From Rhopalosiphum padi (Eukaryota > Arthropoda > Insecta > Hemiptera > Aphididae): a DNA stretch of 64,000 nucleotides. This document shows positions 1-13,324 of the stretch, one piece after another. The stretch lies in contig NC_083600.1 in assembly GCF_020882245.1 (NCBI RefSeq), positions 6,634,001 through 6,698,000 of the forward strand, given 5' to 3'. Every line of letters starts with the position of its first letter. Position 1 is the first letter of the stretch. A model generated the notes under the pieces. That model had not been told where the DNA came from, searched no databases, and saw nothing but the letters and a program-made list of their open reading frames with translations. The position numbers and the translations under genes were made by a program.

Positions 1-1135
1 CAGTTATTGCTACATGTTAATAAAATTAAAATTAAATTTTACCGTTTTTTGAATCATTAAAATAAATTTAAAACTCTATAATTTAAAAGAAAAACTACTT
101 CGGGCCACTTATTATAACGTCTGGGTACGGGTGGCAAGTACTGGTACCCTTTGATCCTTTTTGGTTTTTCCACGGGAAAAATCAATCAAAACATAAAATT
201 AATTGTAAAATTACAACGTTTATATGCGTAAATTATATAAAATAATGATATATAATATTACGTATTTATAGAAATGTTTATTGAAAAATAAATCTCTAAG
301 GAAACAATCATAACTTTTAATTTGAATATTTTTTAATCACATTTATTTGAGAGGGCTTGTAATATTTTTGAGGGGCTTATATATATATGGTGCAACAAAA
401 TATAGTGAGAGATATGGTACCTGTTTTTCTTTTTAGTTATTATATTATTTACTAGACCATTGACTAGGCCACGCCACTGGAGGTGCGTCGAATACAATAG
501 TCTGCGTTACTATATTATAAGTGCAATTATACCATACATTACGATATATGTATAATCACAACAATAATAATAATAATAATAACGTATCATTAAATTATGT
601 TTGTCATCGAGTGCGAAATAGAACGATAGTAATACCGTACGACACGCGTCGGCACGGTGATCCGATTTGACCGTTGTCGTCGTCAGAGAAAAATCATTAT
701 AAAATATAAATACTGAATTCGGTACTTGTATATTTATATGATTTAGTCTCTCGATTGACGATTCGTATTTACTTTATGCAGTGCAGTCGTAAAAATATTG
801 GCATTTCGTCTGGTCACTGATAACCCGTTTGTATGAAAATATCATAACATAAAAATAACAATATAAAAAAATAAATATAATACATCTAATAAAAATGTTT
901 TATACGAGTAAGTAAACGTTATACATATGACGTACCAATTTATAGACATTACATTGGATTTCATAATTACTATGAGTTCCAATGATTCAGGGTTTGAGAT
1001 CAACGAGTTTAAGGATTAAATATTATAAATTATAATGAATTAGAATTATATATTATAAAATTAATAATTATATAAAGCAGCATAATCGAACATAAACATA
1101 AATGATCAGTACATCGCAGTATCGTTGTTAATGAC
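1..1135. other. AT-rich intergenic sequence, no gene seen
   Basis: No open reading frame with recognisable content. It contains a short AAT microsatellite (about 561-582) and, at 470-479, a CACGCCACTG string that resembles the right end of hAT-type elements, but no partner end or target duplication is visible. Otherwise unremarkable AT-rich DNA. Confidence 0.5.
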
Positions 1136-1139
1136 TTAA

Positions 1140-1569
1140 GATGACGTTATACCCGCATGTGTTGACTCTGTCTTACTAATGTAGATCATAACACATTTTC
1201 GTTCAGCAGAACACATTTTGTGATGTTAGCTTTAATATTAGAGTCAATTTACCTATTATCAAACTTAAAGGTAATAAAGAATAATGTTATCTAGGGTATC
1301 TCATAGGCTTCTATTGGTATTTTAATTTTCAATCGGATTACGAGCATTTTAATGTTTTAATATTTTACATAACCACAACTCACTTAAAAATTAAGATATC
1401 AATAAAAACCTATGAGATGCCCTAGATAATATTATTATCTTTAAGTTTGATAATAGGTAAATTGACTCTAATATTAAAGCTAACATCACAAAATGTGTTC
1501 TGCTGAACGAAAATTTGTTATGATCTACATTAGTAAGACAGAGTCAACACATGCGGGTATAACGTCCTC
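1140..1569. mobile_element. Palindromic MITE with TTAA target duplication
   Basis: Two long arms are near-perfect reverse complements: about 1140-1322 and about 1392-1569, separated by a spacer of about 70 bp. The ends read GATGACGTTATACCCGC on the left and GAGGACGTTATACCCGC on the reverse-complemented right, and each is bordered by TTAA (1136-1139 and 1570-1573). TTAA duplication is the hallmark of piggyBac-type insertion, although the terminal bases are not the usual CCY of that family, so the superfamily is inferred from the target site alone. There is no coding capacity. As RNA it would fold into a long hairpin. Confidence 0.8.
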
Positions 1570-1573
1570 TTAA

Positions 1574-1849
1574 TAATAAATTCACAAAATTGAATACACT
1601 CGTAATATAATATTATAGTTATTATAGAATTACAATTAAATATTAAATTATAAAGTCTAAATAAAATAAATAATACTATAAATTCAATAATTTAAATTAT
1701 ACGAAGAATCGGTTCAAGTCCTCTAAGTCGTGTCACTTCTATATAATATACGTCTTCATAGACACATGATACGTAAATTATATTGTAAATGAGGTACTGT
1801 ATTGGCGTGCAATTGAAACTTCGCGAAAGCAAATAGCGACTGTGCCACA
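1574..1849. other. Short AT-rich spacer between two mobile elements
   Basis: Separates the TTAA-flanked MITE from the Foldback-like element. Nothing with coding or RNA-gene signature. A GGTTCAAGTCC string near 1709 looks like a tRNA B box but no T-stem or acceptor stem pairs around it. Confidence 0.5.
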
Positions 1850-1910
1850 CGAAAAACTAGCTCCATTTCAACAGCATGTACATTTGTGATTTTTTGAATT
1901 TTTATATATA

Positions 1911-3270
1911 CATTATTTTGCGGATAATTTGCGTGATTTTGCGGACTAGTTTTCAATTTTTGCGGACAAATAGTTTTTTAGCAAATCAAAAAAAACGGTT
2001 GACATGCTGGTGAAATGTTGCAAAAATTAAAAAAATTCGATTACTTCACTTTTTAATATATCATCATTTTGCGGATAATTCGCGTGATTTTGCGGACTAG
2101 TTTTCAAATTTTGCGGACAAATAGTTTTTTAGCAAATCAAAAAAAACCTTGCAAAAATTTAAAAAATCACTTACTTTATTTTTTAGTATACCATCATTTT
2201 GCGGATAATTTGCGTGATTTTGCGGACTAGTTTTCAAATTTTGCGGACAAATAGTTTTTTAGCGAATTAAAAAAAACTTTGCAAAAATTTAAAAAACCAC
2301 TTACTGTATTTTTTAATATACCATGATTTTGCGGATAATTTGCGTGATTTTGCGGACTAGTTTTCAATTTTTGCGGACAAATAGTTTTTTAGCAAATCAA
2401 AAAAAACGGTTGACATGCTGGTGAAATGTTGCAAAAATTAAAAAAATTCGATTACTTCACTTTTTAATATATCATCATTTTGCGGATAATTCGCGTGATT
2501 TTGCGGACTAGTTTTCAAATTTTGCGGACAAATAGTTTTTTAGCAAATCAAAAAAAACCTTGCAAAAATTTAAAAAATCACTTACTTTATTTTTTAGTAT
2601 ACCATCATTTTGCGGATAATTTGCGTGATTTTGCGGACTAGTTTTCAAATTTTGCGGACAAATAGTTTTTTAGCGAATTAAAAAAAACTTTGCAAAAATT
2701 TAAAAAACCACTTACTGTATTTTTTAATATACCATGATTTTGCGGATAATTTGCGTGATTTTGCGGACTAGTTTTCAATTTTTGCAGACAAATAGTTTTT
2801 TAGCAAATCAAAAAAAACGGTTGACATGCTGGTGAAATGTTGCAAAAATTAAAAAAAACCACTTACTTTATTTTTTAGTATACCATCATTTTGCGGATAA
2901 TTTGCGTGATTTTGCGGACTAGTTTTCAAATTTTGCGGACAAATAGTTTTTTAGCGAATTAAAAAAAACTTTGCAAAAATTTAAAAAACCACTTACTGTA
3001 TTTTTTAATACACCATAATTTTGCGGATAATTTGCGTGATTTTGCGGACAAGTTTTCAAATTTTGCGGACAAATAGTTTTTTAGCAAATCAAAAAAAACC
3101 TTGCAAAAATTTAAAAAATCACTTACTTTATTTTTTAGTATACCATCATTTTGCGGATAATTTGCGTAAATATTGTACTAGTTTTCAAATTTTGCGGACA
3201 AATACTTTTTTTGCAAATCAAAAAAAACCTTGCAAAAATTTAAAAAATCTTATAATATCTTTGTTGCGAT
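1911..3270 (+). repeat. Left-arm tandem array, ten monomers of 130 or 151 bp
   Basis: The anchor GCGGATAATTTGCG (or a one-base variant) occurs at 1920, 2071, 2201, 2331, 2482, 2612, 2742, 2893, 3023 and 3153. The spacings are 151,130,130 repeated three times, so a 411-bp higher-order unit (1920, 2331, 2742) is superimposed on the monomer. The first two 411-bp units are almost identical. Each monomer carries the segments GCGGACTAGTTTTCAA and GCGGACAAATAGTTTTTTAGC. The last monomer degenerates into TGCGTAAATATTGTAC. Confidence 0.9.
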
Positions 3271-3944
3271 TCTCTGAAGTGTCTTGGACATTGGCTACTA
3301 GCTAAAAACCATCTAAAACGGTTTTACTTGTTAAATCAGCGGTAGTATGTAATACATATTATATTATACCGGTGCGTATAGTACACACTAATGGTATTAT
3401 ACAAATATTTAAGTCAAAAGAGAACTCTGTTACATTTGTACCATGAATTGCAGGTGTCCAATTTTATTTTATGTTTGAATAAATTGTATCATTTTGAATA
3501 TTAAATACTTAACAAATTATAATATCATTATTGTATACCTAGATACGCCATTTAAAATCATATTAAAATTTAATTAAAATTAATATTATAAGAAAATCAT
3601 TTTAACCAAAATGTTAAAATAAGTAGAATCGTGTTCTTAATTCTAATTTTAAAAATATTAAGCTTTTACAAAAAAAAGCATTTAAATCACATAAAATATT
3701 ATAGTAAAAAAAATATTAACAACAGATAATATATATAGTTTAATAAGTTAGATACCCACGATAGTTCAAGTGGTCACTAATTTTATAGTTAAGTAGGTAC
3801 TAATGGAGAGTTTAAAACAAAATATGTAATAACATGTCAGAAAAATTTAAATAGTTTGCAAAATTGCAACATTTTCAAATTTTTTTTTTGATTTCAATTG
3901 ATTATAAAAAAAATAAAAGGTTAAAAAAATAATTTAAAACAAGT

Positions 3945-4650
3945 ACAAATATTTACGCAAATTATCCGCAAAATGATGGTATACTAAAAAATAAAGTAAG
4001 TGATTTTTAAAATTTTTGCAAAGTTTTTTTTAATTTGCTAAAAAACTATTTGTCCGCAAAATTTGAAACCTAGTCCGCAAAATCACGCAAATTATCCGCA
4101 AAATAATGGTATACTAAAAAATAAAGTAAGTGATTTTTTAAATTTTTGCAAAGTTTTTTTTGATTTGCAAAAAAAGTATTTGTCCGCAAAAATTGAAAAC
4201 TAGTCCGCAAAATCACGCAAATTATCCGCAAAATTATAGTATACTAAAAAATAAAGTAAGTGATTTTTTAAATTTTTGCAAAGTTTTTTTTGATTTGCTA
4301 AAAAACTATTTGTCCGCAAAAATTGAAAACTAGTCCGCAAAATTACGCAAATTATCCGCAAAATGATGATATTTTAAAAAGTGAAGTAATCGAATTTTTT
4401 TAATTTTTGCAACATTTCACCAGCATGTCAACCGTTTTTTTTGATTTGCTAAAAAACTATTTGTCCGCAAAAATCGAAAACTAGTCCGCAAAATCACGCA
4501 AATTATCCGCAAAATTATGATTTACAAAAAAATAAAATAGGTGGTTTTTTAAATTTTTGCAAAGTTTTTTTTAATTCGCTAAAAAACTATTTGTCCGCAA
4601 AATTTGAAAACTAGTCCGCAAAATCACGCAAATTATCCGCAAAATAATGT
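3945..4650 (-). repeat. Right-arm inverted tandem array, six monomers
   Basis: Reverse complements of the left-arm monomers, with ATTATCCGCAAAAT anchors at 3961, 4091, 4221, 4351, 4502 and 4632. The spacings are 130,130,130,151,130. The innermost unit carries the same degenerate GCGTAAATATT variant as the innermost left-arm unit, so the two arms match at both the outer and inner ends although they differ in copy number. Confidence 0.9.
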
Positions 4651-4710
4651 ATATATAAAAATTCAAAAAATCGCAAATGTACATGCTGTTGAAATGGAGC
4701 TCGAAAAACT

Positions 4711-7700
4711 CGGTAATTTGTATTAATATCAAATTGTTATTTGATATTAATTTGTACAACAACCGATGCTGCTGTGTAATAAAAATGTTATTGTTAGTGA
4801 AACAAACGATAACGAATGCACTCTCTGCGTTTCTTCCGTCAGAAAACTAAATGATATAATGTTTTATTATTACATTATTTTTTAGCTCCGAAGAAACGGT
4901 ACCTGTACGTCTGTAACATACACATCTGCGGAATCTATACACTGGTACATCATGTCGTATATATTATATAATATTACATAAGTGTAGTATGCTATAGTAT
5001 ATGTATTTTATGATATCGATTACCGTTTGCCCTAGTTGTGCATACACTATACGAGTCAAGAAATAATAAATAATAATATTTTATGTATATCATATTTTCG
5101 TCGCGGAAATCGACAATGGAATGTACCTATTATCGATTATAATTAATTATCGTTAATTAACGTATTTGTAATACCTATATATTATTCATTCAGAGCTCAG
5201 AACGTCGTGAATTAAAAAATATTAAAATTGCAATAAAAACACCGACATATATGTTTAAGTTGTATTCAATACAAAATTTTTAAATTTTAGTTAATTTACA
5301 CTATAATGTCCTAAATAAGACCTATAATGAGACCTAAATGTCTCAAATATATTATATTTTTTTTATGAGAATTTTTTAAATTTGAAAATAATAGATTTTA
5401 ACCGACAAATCATTTACCATTGACTGTTTATTTTTGGAAGTACTTTTGTTGTTTATTTTAATTTTTAAATATTTAAAAATTATACAATACTATAATTTAC
5501 TATATAATTGTGGATATTTATAAAGTAAATGTAACGTATAATTTCGATGTGATGACCTTATGATTACTATTCACCACGGTTGCCTTCGTCAAATGTTTAT
5601 ACATATAATGTACACTAAAATACACAAACGATAATATGTATTATAAAATAATAAGAACATGTAAATTGTATTTTCGTGATTCAAATAAAAATAACAAAAT
5701 GTGCTAATAGGTAACAAAATATATCTTATAAAAAAATACAAACACAAAACGTTTAACAATAGAACATTTACGTTTATTTTTACCATCATTTGTACCGCTT
5801 TAAGAGATTTTGAATATATTTATTCCTAACAAACATGCAAATGCCATAAGATCCATAATATTGTGTTCAAAAACTGTCTACCTGTAGTGAATTCTAAAAC
5901 TTTTTTAATAGTCACGTAACAGGTAGGTAATATCCGTAATGTAAATCCACTAGTGACTATATTATATTTGGTACTAAATTTGGACCGCGTATATACATGT
6001 CGGAAAATCTATATTTCGTTCAATTTATGATGAAAATATCTACAACGTCCATCGGCGATTAAACACAAACGATACTTATACAGTAGGTATGATAACCATT
6101 TATCATTGTACTGGTCTTAGAATATTGTCGATGTATTTTTGAAAAATAGGCGTAGATATCCGCGTACTGTCTCCGGCGAGTTTTTATTTATTTTTTTTTT
6201 TTGTTAATGTAAACCATTAAATCATGTAATAATGAATAACATTATATTATATGATGATCATCACATAATGCGTGCCGCGAGCGTTTATAATATATTATTT
6301 TATACTCCATCGTCTATTGATTTTAGAGAAATTATACTACTTTTACCTGGCGGTACTAATATTATATAAAGTTCCACAATTTCAAATATTCATTTTTTAA
6401 TACTACAAACTCCTATAGTCCGATTAAAATTACTTTGAAAATTTTACTTTACCAAAATCCGACTTTATGCCTACGCGAAAAGCGACGGTTGTCTGATAAA
6501 TAAAAACAATAATTACAAATTATTACTCGTAGCAATTTAATTTTCTTATTAGTGGAGCACAGTATGTGTACCAGAAAACGATGTATAATTTAATGTATTA
6601 CGTGCGGTATCATTCTCTTATTAATTTCAAGACACTACGCACTTTTAAACTATATACTCTTCCACGTATTATATTATAATGTACTCAAATTGCTATTCCC
6701 TGCGAACGCAAAGATAAGATCGAACATTTAGAGTACATCTTATGTAAAATCAGTTGAAGTTTCTCATTATTATGTTTCGTATAAAAGCAAGTCAAAGAAT
6801 GCGAAAAATGCTGCATTTATTACAATATTTTACGTGTTTATTATATTCGTTACTTTTATTATATCTTTCAAGTAGAACCATGGCTGTGGCCTGTAGGGAT
6901 ATTACATGTTGAATGAAAGCTTTTTCCAACTACTATATTAACAGTACCCGGGGAATTGAATAATATGAAGAAAATATATATTTCTTTTTACGTTATTCTA
7001 TGTAATACGAATTAAAAACTTTTTTTAGATTTGTTTATTATTACATTTAGGAAATGTATGAAACAATAATAAGTATCGAAATAATATCGCATAACTTAAT
7101 TAGTAAGGTATATTTTACAAATGTATAAGTGCTCAATAAGTAATTTCTTTCTCAAGATTTATACGTAAAAAATTAATCAACAACAAAACAATTATTCTTA
7201 GTGTACAAAAAAAAAATGTATACATCGTTTATTATAATTAAAAATAAAAAATTAAAAAAAAGATTAATTTTTTATTGCGACGAACTTACAAAATGTTGTT
7301 GAGTTGTTCAGTTTATTTCATAATTGTTATTTTTTTACTCTTCTTTCAGTATTATTTGTGGTACAGTTTTCATTTTTATTAGAAAACATGGAGCAGTTTA
7401 ATGTTTATGTTTATATCAACACAAAAACAAGAAAATCCAAATCATTATCGTAGTACATACCTAATAATAAAATATTTTAATAGAAAAACAAATTACCAAA
7501 TTTGAATATTAATTAAAAATTATAAAACTGGATATAGGAGTGACCTAATAGTAACATATAAAAAGTGACATTAAATATTTGTACTAATTTATAGAACACT
7601 CTATAGCTTATTATACACTTAATCTTAATACACTTGTATACTCTTAAAAAACAAATATTTTTTTACATAATCAAAATTAAATTCATTTTAGTATAAGAAA

Positions 7701-10700
7701 ATGTCTTAAAATCTCAGTTGAATACAATAAAATATATTAGGTAGATATATGTGTGTAAAACACCTTTGTATTATTATGTAATACATGTTACATTGTTACA
7801 CTTTACTCGTTCGTTATACCATTTAACAGAAAGCTATTTTTTAAATAATTTATTTTATATTTTATCTGTCAATTTATGCCGATCAACGAATAAATAAAAT
7901 AAAAACCTGTAAGTAAAAATAATAATAAATTACTTTATTGCATATTATAACATTGATTTTATTAATGATGCAATAAAATAATAAAACAATGGATATTTGT
8001 TCTGAAGAAATACTACAAACGCATTCAGTATAATTTATTAATATTACATTTTCATTTGATAAACGTACTTTATCTATATTGTATACGCAGAATTTAAATA
8101 TACCCATTTAAGACAGATAAATATAAATTGAACAAAAATTAAATAAAAATTGTACAATGACTGTGAATCCAGTTTTTATTCTTTATAAAGGATTTTATAA
8201 AAAAAAAATAAAAAATACATGACAATCTATGGTATTCATATATATGCCAGTGTAAACTTTTTCGTCCGACGTTAATATATTATCATTTTTACAGCAAAAT
8301 GACGGCGTCGCGTAACTCATAACTCTGTAGAAAGCTTATATTTTTGGCAATCTCCGATAGTCGTTTATTAGCTCGCACCCGGCCGGTCGGGTGATGGATC
8401 GTTAGGTTGACATTTTTTTTATTTTTTTTTTTTTTATCGAATTCTATAATGATAACTATTTACTATATTATTATTATTGTAGTGAAGGTCAACAAGCGAA
8501 AGTGTATACAAAATAATTTACATAAACGAGGAAATGCGGTTCTGGAGTTTGTATTATGTTTACGCGTTCATATTATCCATAGGGTATCATTCAGCCGCTA
8601 GTAATTACCAACTAATATTCGTTTTACTCAAGCGTCACCGGACATTTACATTATTATTAGTTATTACGCGCGTTTGCCAAAAGTTTATGGCTATGGGGCG
8701 AACAACCGTGAATAATTTACAAGTCGATCTCTGGTAATTTCTTAAAATGTGTGTAAATTAGTTTTTTTTTTTATATAAAACCATAATAATAATCTCAAGT
8801 ATAAATATCGAGAAATATACATACTTATAAATCTGTTATCAATGATGGTATGCAATTATGTTAAACTTCGATATTGTGAGATTAAGACTAAGAAAACGTA
8901 TAAGTACAAGTTTGTTTTGAATGTATTGTAAGTACCGAGATAAATCAGTATTAATATAAATATCAATAACCACACTGATATATTAATATATTATTAGATA
9001 CACGAGTCGATCTCCAAATGAAACAAATATAATATTCTTTGTACATTATCAAAAAGAGTTTGGCTATCACTGGTCGTCAATAACTATATTGCCGCTTTGT
9101 CTATACATCATACATCTACATGTAAGATGTTAATATAATATAATATACTATTTTGTACATCGATGATCGCCACTGCTGCCACTCACACACACAAATATTC
9201 TATAATGTGCATATAGTATAGGCGACTATACCACTTTCACCGAGCTATATGATGATTATATTTTTATTTTATTAATAAAATAATAATAATACAATTTTTG
9301 TCGACGACAACAAGTAGTTATTACTTATTATTATATTATAGTGTTTATAATACAGATTTTCGAAACACACACATTGTTGTATAATATACAATAATATTGT
9401 ATGTTACATATAGTTAGTTATACCATGTTAGATTGTTATTTTTTGTTATTCATCATTTCAAATATTTGATTTTCACACGGACTTGAACACCGTTCCCAAG
9501 AAATTAAGACTCTGCACCGGTATTAATATATAATATAATATTTGATTTTTTCATACATTGCAAATTCCATCAACCAGTAGTTATACCTATACCAATTAAA
9601 TTGTGATTTTATAGTTGGTTTGATTTTAATTGTCATTCGTTGCGCAATTTCAATTTATTTATTTTTCCCGGTTTTTGATATTATTTTTGATGGCGACAGT
9701 CTGGCGTTTATAAGTTTTGATTAAGTGTTTATTTTTAATTACTATAAAATTATTTTTTAAAAACAATAATTTAATGCCATTATGAGAGTAGCTTGTTCCA
9801 CTACGGATTCATACGTAGACATCAACGTTTCTTTGAAATAATTGTTTCATTTCGTGTTTTTAGTTGTAATTGGTTAAATAAATGTTTTATATTATATTTT
9901 CCATTAAAACGAATAAAACCTATTAAAAAATATATAATTATATAACTTACTAAATGTATCCGGGATCTGTCAACACAATACATTCAAAAGTATGGTCCAT
10001 AAGTGCAATTATATACATTTATTTTAGTATTAATAAATGGCGAGTGCTATGTTTTTTTCTGTTTATGAACAAATAATTTCAGTTGGACTTATTAAAATTT
10101 ATATTTTAAATAACTTAAATGCAGATCATAAGTATTAGACATATACGATATGTACCTACGATGAGTAATGTCAATGTACAGTTATAAGTTATTTGGGCGG
10201 TGAGACTATGATAGTTTATATTTTAAAAGCATTTGTAGTGAATTGACTGATTGAATTATTACAATAATAATGGTTACATAATATTTATTGACCAGCCCAT
10301 ACAATAATAAGTGTAACAATATTGTTATAAGAACAGTTTATTGGATCAATAGCAAAATCATGTCTCAAACTACACTATAGGTATACGCAATGAAACCAAT
10401 CTAAACATTAATATATTTTCTAAGAGTTGTTATTTTTACAGTTCATCCTGATCGAATTTTGAGGACACTTAAAAATGTGTCTACCAAGTACGAAATAAAC
10501 AATTTTTACGTAATTTATTTATTATTTATTATTTGTATAGTAATTATTATAAAACGGTTATTTCAGTATACCTACCTAATAAATTGTATGTATAATATAA
10601 TATTATGTTTCTGTAACGGTATGAGTAACGTATGTATTATTGCATATATTTTTATTTTTAAATAATTTATGTTAGTTTTTAGATTTGTAGATTGTAAACA

Positions 10701-13320
10701 TATTGGTTTTCGACAACAACGAATTTCAGACATTTATTTGTGATCAACGATTTAAATGAAATATTACTCTTGGTTGTAATGTTTATCAGATTGAACAAGA
10801 TTGAAATTCATACGAAAACATCATCATCTTGAAAACCACACTAGAATAATATTGGTACACGCAACGAGTCACCGCACATTTGTTATCGATAAGACGATAA
10901 ATACAAATATATACGTACCGTATGAAGAATGTGCTGTGAGTACGTTTATCTTTTTTTCGCGGTTGTTGTGTACGTGTAAACTTAGACTAAAATAAATTTG
11001 TATAGATAGCTTCATATTGATATACAATCAGCACAGTGATTTTATTAGCGAGTATCGATATTATAATAATATAGACTATTATACATTTTGTTCTAAAACC
11101 AAAGTACACAATAGGTAGTATAATATATCTGAAGTCGTTTTGATTGTTAAAACTTAAAAATATTATACCACATGTTTGGTATTCCTGCGTGAAACAACAG
11201 TATACGGGTACGTTTTTAAAAACCGGCTTTTTTACGTTCAATTAAACCTCACGTAAATATTTTCTTTATTATAATGCCATTAGAAAACTATTGTTAGAAA
11301 GTGAAATTCTTTGTTACCAACAGAGATTAGATTTTGATACTTAACTAATTGCTTTACCTACATTGAAAATGTCGGTGCCACTATATTTTTATAAGTTTTA
11401 TTTTTCAAAACGATTAAATAAAAATAAAGTGTAAATATTCTTTATACATTTTTATAATAAAATAACGTAATCTTACATTATTTTTTTTAATTGTTTTTTT
11501 TTAGAACCAATAGTAAGTGAAGCATTTTAATAACGCCATTACAAACCAACTTCGGATTATCGGAGTATTGTAGGTATGTCTGGTAAACATGTATAATAAT
11601 ATATTATTAATATCTATAGCCTGTAAGGATAATGCTTTTAATGGTTACATTATAATAATAAATTTGTTTGTATTGGAATGTCGATTTCCATTAAGCTAAA
11701 CCACTAATCACTATAATACTACATTTTATATTTTTTCCAGTCTCGACAAATATGAGATTGTTTCTATCGTCAATATAGTTATCTGATATGGGAGATATGC
11801 GTTAATTTAATTTTTCCATTATTCAAATGTAGTACTTACAATAAATTAGACCACAACATTTTGTTTGACCGAGTTCTGAAATCTCGTTCGAGCTTTACAC
11901 GTCGCAAGGTTATTTTATAGCTTTCCTTATGAAAGTAATATTAGTGAAAATTAAAAAAAAATCGTGACGGAACAATATAAAAACATGATATGAACTAAAA
12001 AACAACAAATGCGTTAACATCACAAAATATACATAATAAAATAATTATTATGTTATTTACATAAGAAAAAAGTGTAATGATTCATTTTGACAGTTTCATC
12101 AGTCATCGCTTATTATGTACATATTACACGATTATAATATATTTTATCGCTGCTAATGATCGTCTACACACGGACGTGACAATGGTCGCCCGCACGGGTC
12201 CGGTTATCGTAAAAAAAAAACCAAAAAATAAACTCGTTGATTATTGCGTTGGACATCAAAATTCAAAAGGCATTTGTCGTACTGCTCTTGTAAGAAAGTT
12301 TATTTTAACGGAAAAAATTCGAGGTCACGAAGACGAACAAATTAGGGAATCCTTAATAGTTAATATATAGTTAAGTTAGTTACATAATAAGCATCCTAAT
12401 TTCCCATTTTAACTGTTATAACTTATAATATTTTGACAATCATAAACTCGTCCTAAATGTTTAATACTTAATTATTGAGCTCGTCAATGTGATACTATTT
12501 TGATTTATATTTAGTTCTATACAACTAGGTAAAATGTTCGTTGGAAACTACCATATGATAAAAAAAAAAAAAATGTTACTAAAATATTCAATAAGATGGT
12601 ATAACCAGTTGCTTATCAAATTTACCTACTATAAGTAGGTGCATAAACTGCGCTTCCGCTCAACACTATAATAATAGGTATGTATACAGATTAGACAAAT
12701 CCGATATTATTATATACGATTGTCGCACCATCATCATTTCTTAATTTCGATAACAATATTTATTACACTAGAATTACAAATATTATGTTATAACGATTCG
12801 TTGTAATGCTGTACAAAAACCTAAGTTTTACGTTAAAATGTGAAGTGTTTTTACGCTCAATTTATAGCGTAGGCGCGTAGTGCATTCGATTTTGAAAAAC
12901 GTTTATTTTGCAAAGCAATGAAGTATGATCTAGATTAGTGATAGATAATACTTTACTTAAATGTTCATTTAACGATCAAATTTCAAGGTTTTCTGTGTAT
13001 ACTTATAATTCTTTATTCAAGTACATATTACGTATTAGCATGTAATTGGAAGATTTAACTGTTTCACACTGAAGCTTTACTTGAATAATATTAAATGTCA
13101 TGTAATATTTCAGATACACTCTGTATATTATTAGTGGATTGTTTGCAGTTAGTTGACCGTTTAGACCGTTTCGTTATCGACCTTGCGTTTTTCCGGAACA
13201 ATGTCCAGTAGTTCCGGTGAGCATATTATGTCGTTATCGGTACTTGGTAATTAATTTGAATTCACGATAATAATAATTAAAATAACGAAAACAGTAATAA
13301 TAGTAAATAGGCGATGTCAC
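4711..13320. other. Gene-poor AT-rich intergenic region
   Basis: About 8.6 kb upstream of the first yellow-like gene. Only short open frames typical of AT-rich DNA are present and none shows a recognisable domain. The best-looking of these, at 8534, encodes a hydrophobic N-terminus but has no supported continuation. No tRNA, rRNA or well-bordered transposon was recognised by eye. Confidence 0.45.
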
Positions 13321-13324
13321 TTAT

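Larger units (their letters stand above)
1859..4701. mobile_element. Foldback-like element with tandem-repeat inverted arms and 9-bp TSD
   Basis: The outer ends are inverted copies starting AGCTCCATTTCAACAGCATG. They agree over about 105 bp with one mismatch, and continue as inverted arrays of one repeat family. The 9-bp sequence CGAAAAACT flanks both sides exactly (1850-1858 and 4702-4710), which fixes the borders. The left arm (to about 3270) has ten repeat units and the right arm (from about 3940) has six. Between them lies about 670 bp with no sizeable open frame. Long inverted arms made of tandem repeats, unequal arm lengths and 9-bp duplications are the described architecture of Drosophila Foldback elements; 9-bp duplications also occur in Mutator-like elements. 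No transposase is seen, so this copy is non-autonomous. Small open frames across the array are repeat artefacts. Confidence 0.85.

Noticed and set aside
470..480. CACGCCACTGG as the right end of a hAT element
   Set aside because: No matching left end or 8-bp duplication is visible; the element, if real, is decayed or starts before the window.
1700..1730. tRNA-like B box GGTTCAAGTCC
   Set aside because: The flanking bases do not form a five-base T-stem and there is no matching A box or acceptor stem.
3021..3305. 94-codon open frame in the tandem array
   Set aside because: It reads through repeat monomers and has repeated peptides (SFQILRTN, NQKKPCKNLKN) solely because the DNA is tandemly repeated; no start context or homology.
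1911..4650. CRISPR-like array of regularly spaced repeats
   Set aside because: Units are 130-151 bp, without short repeats alternating with unique spacers, and they occur inverted at both ends of an element with a target duplication. This is eukaryotic DNA.
12077..12370. 97-codon open frame on the + strand
   Set aside because: No recognisable domain, AT-rich codon use in its first half, no splice or conservation support; kept as unassigned intergenic DNA.
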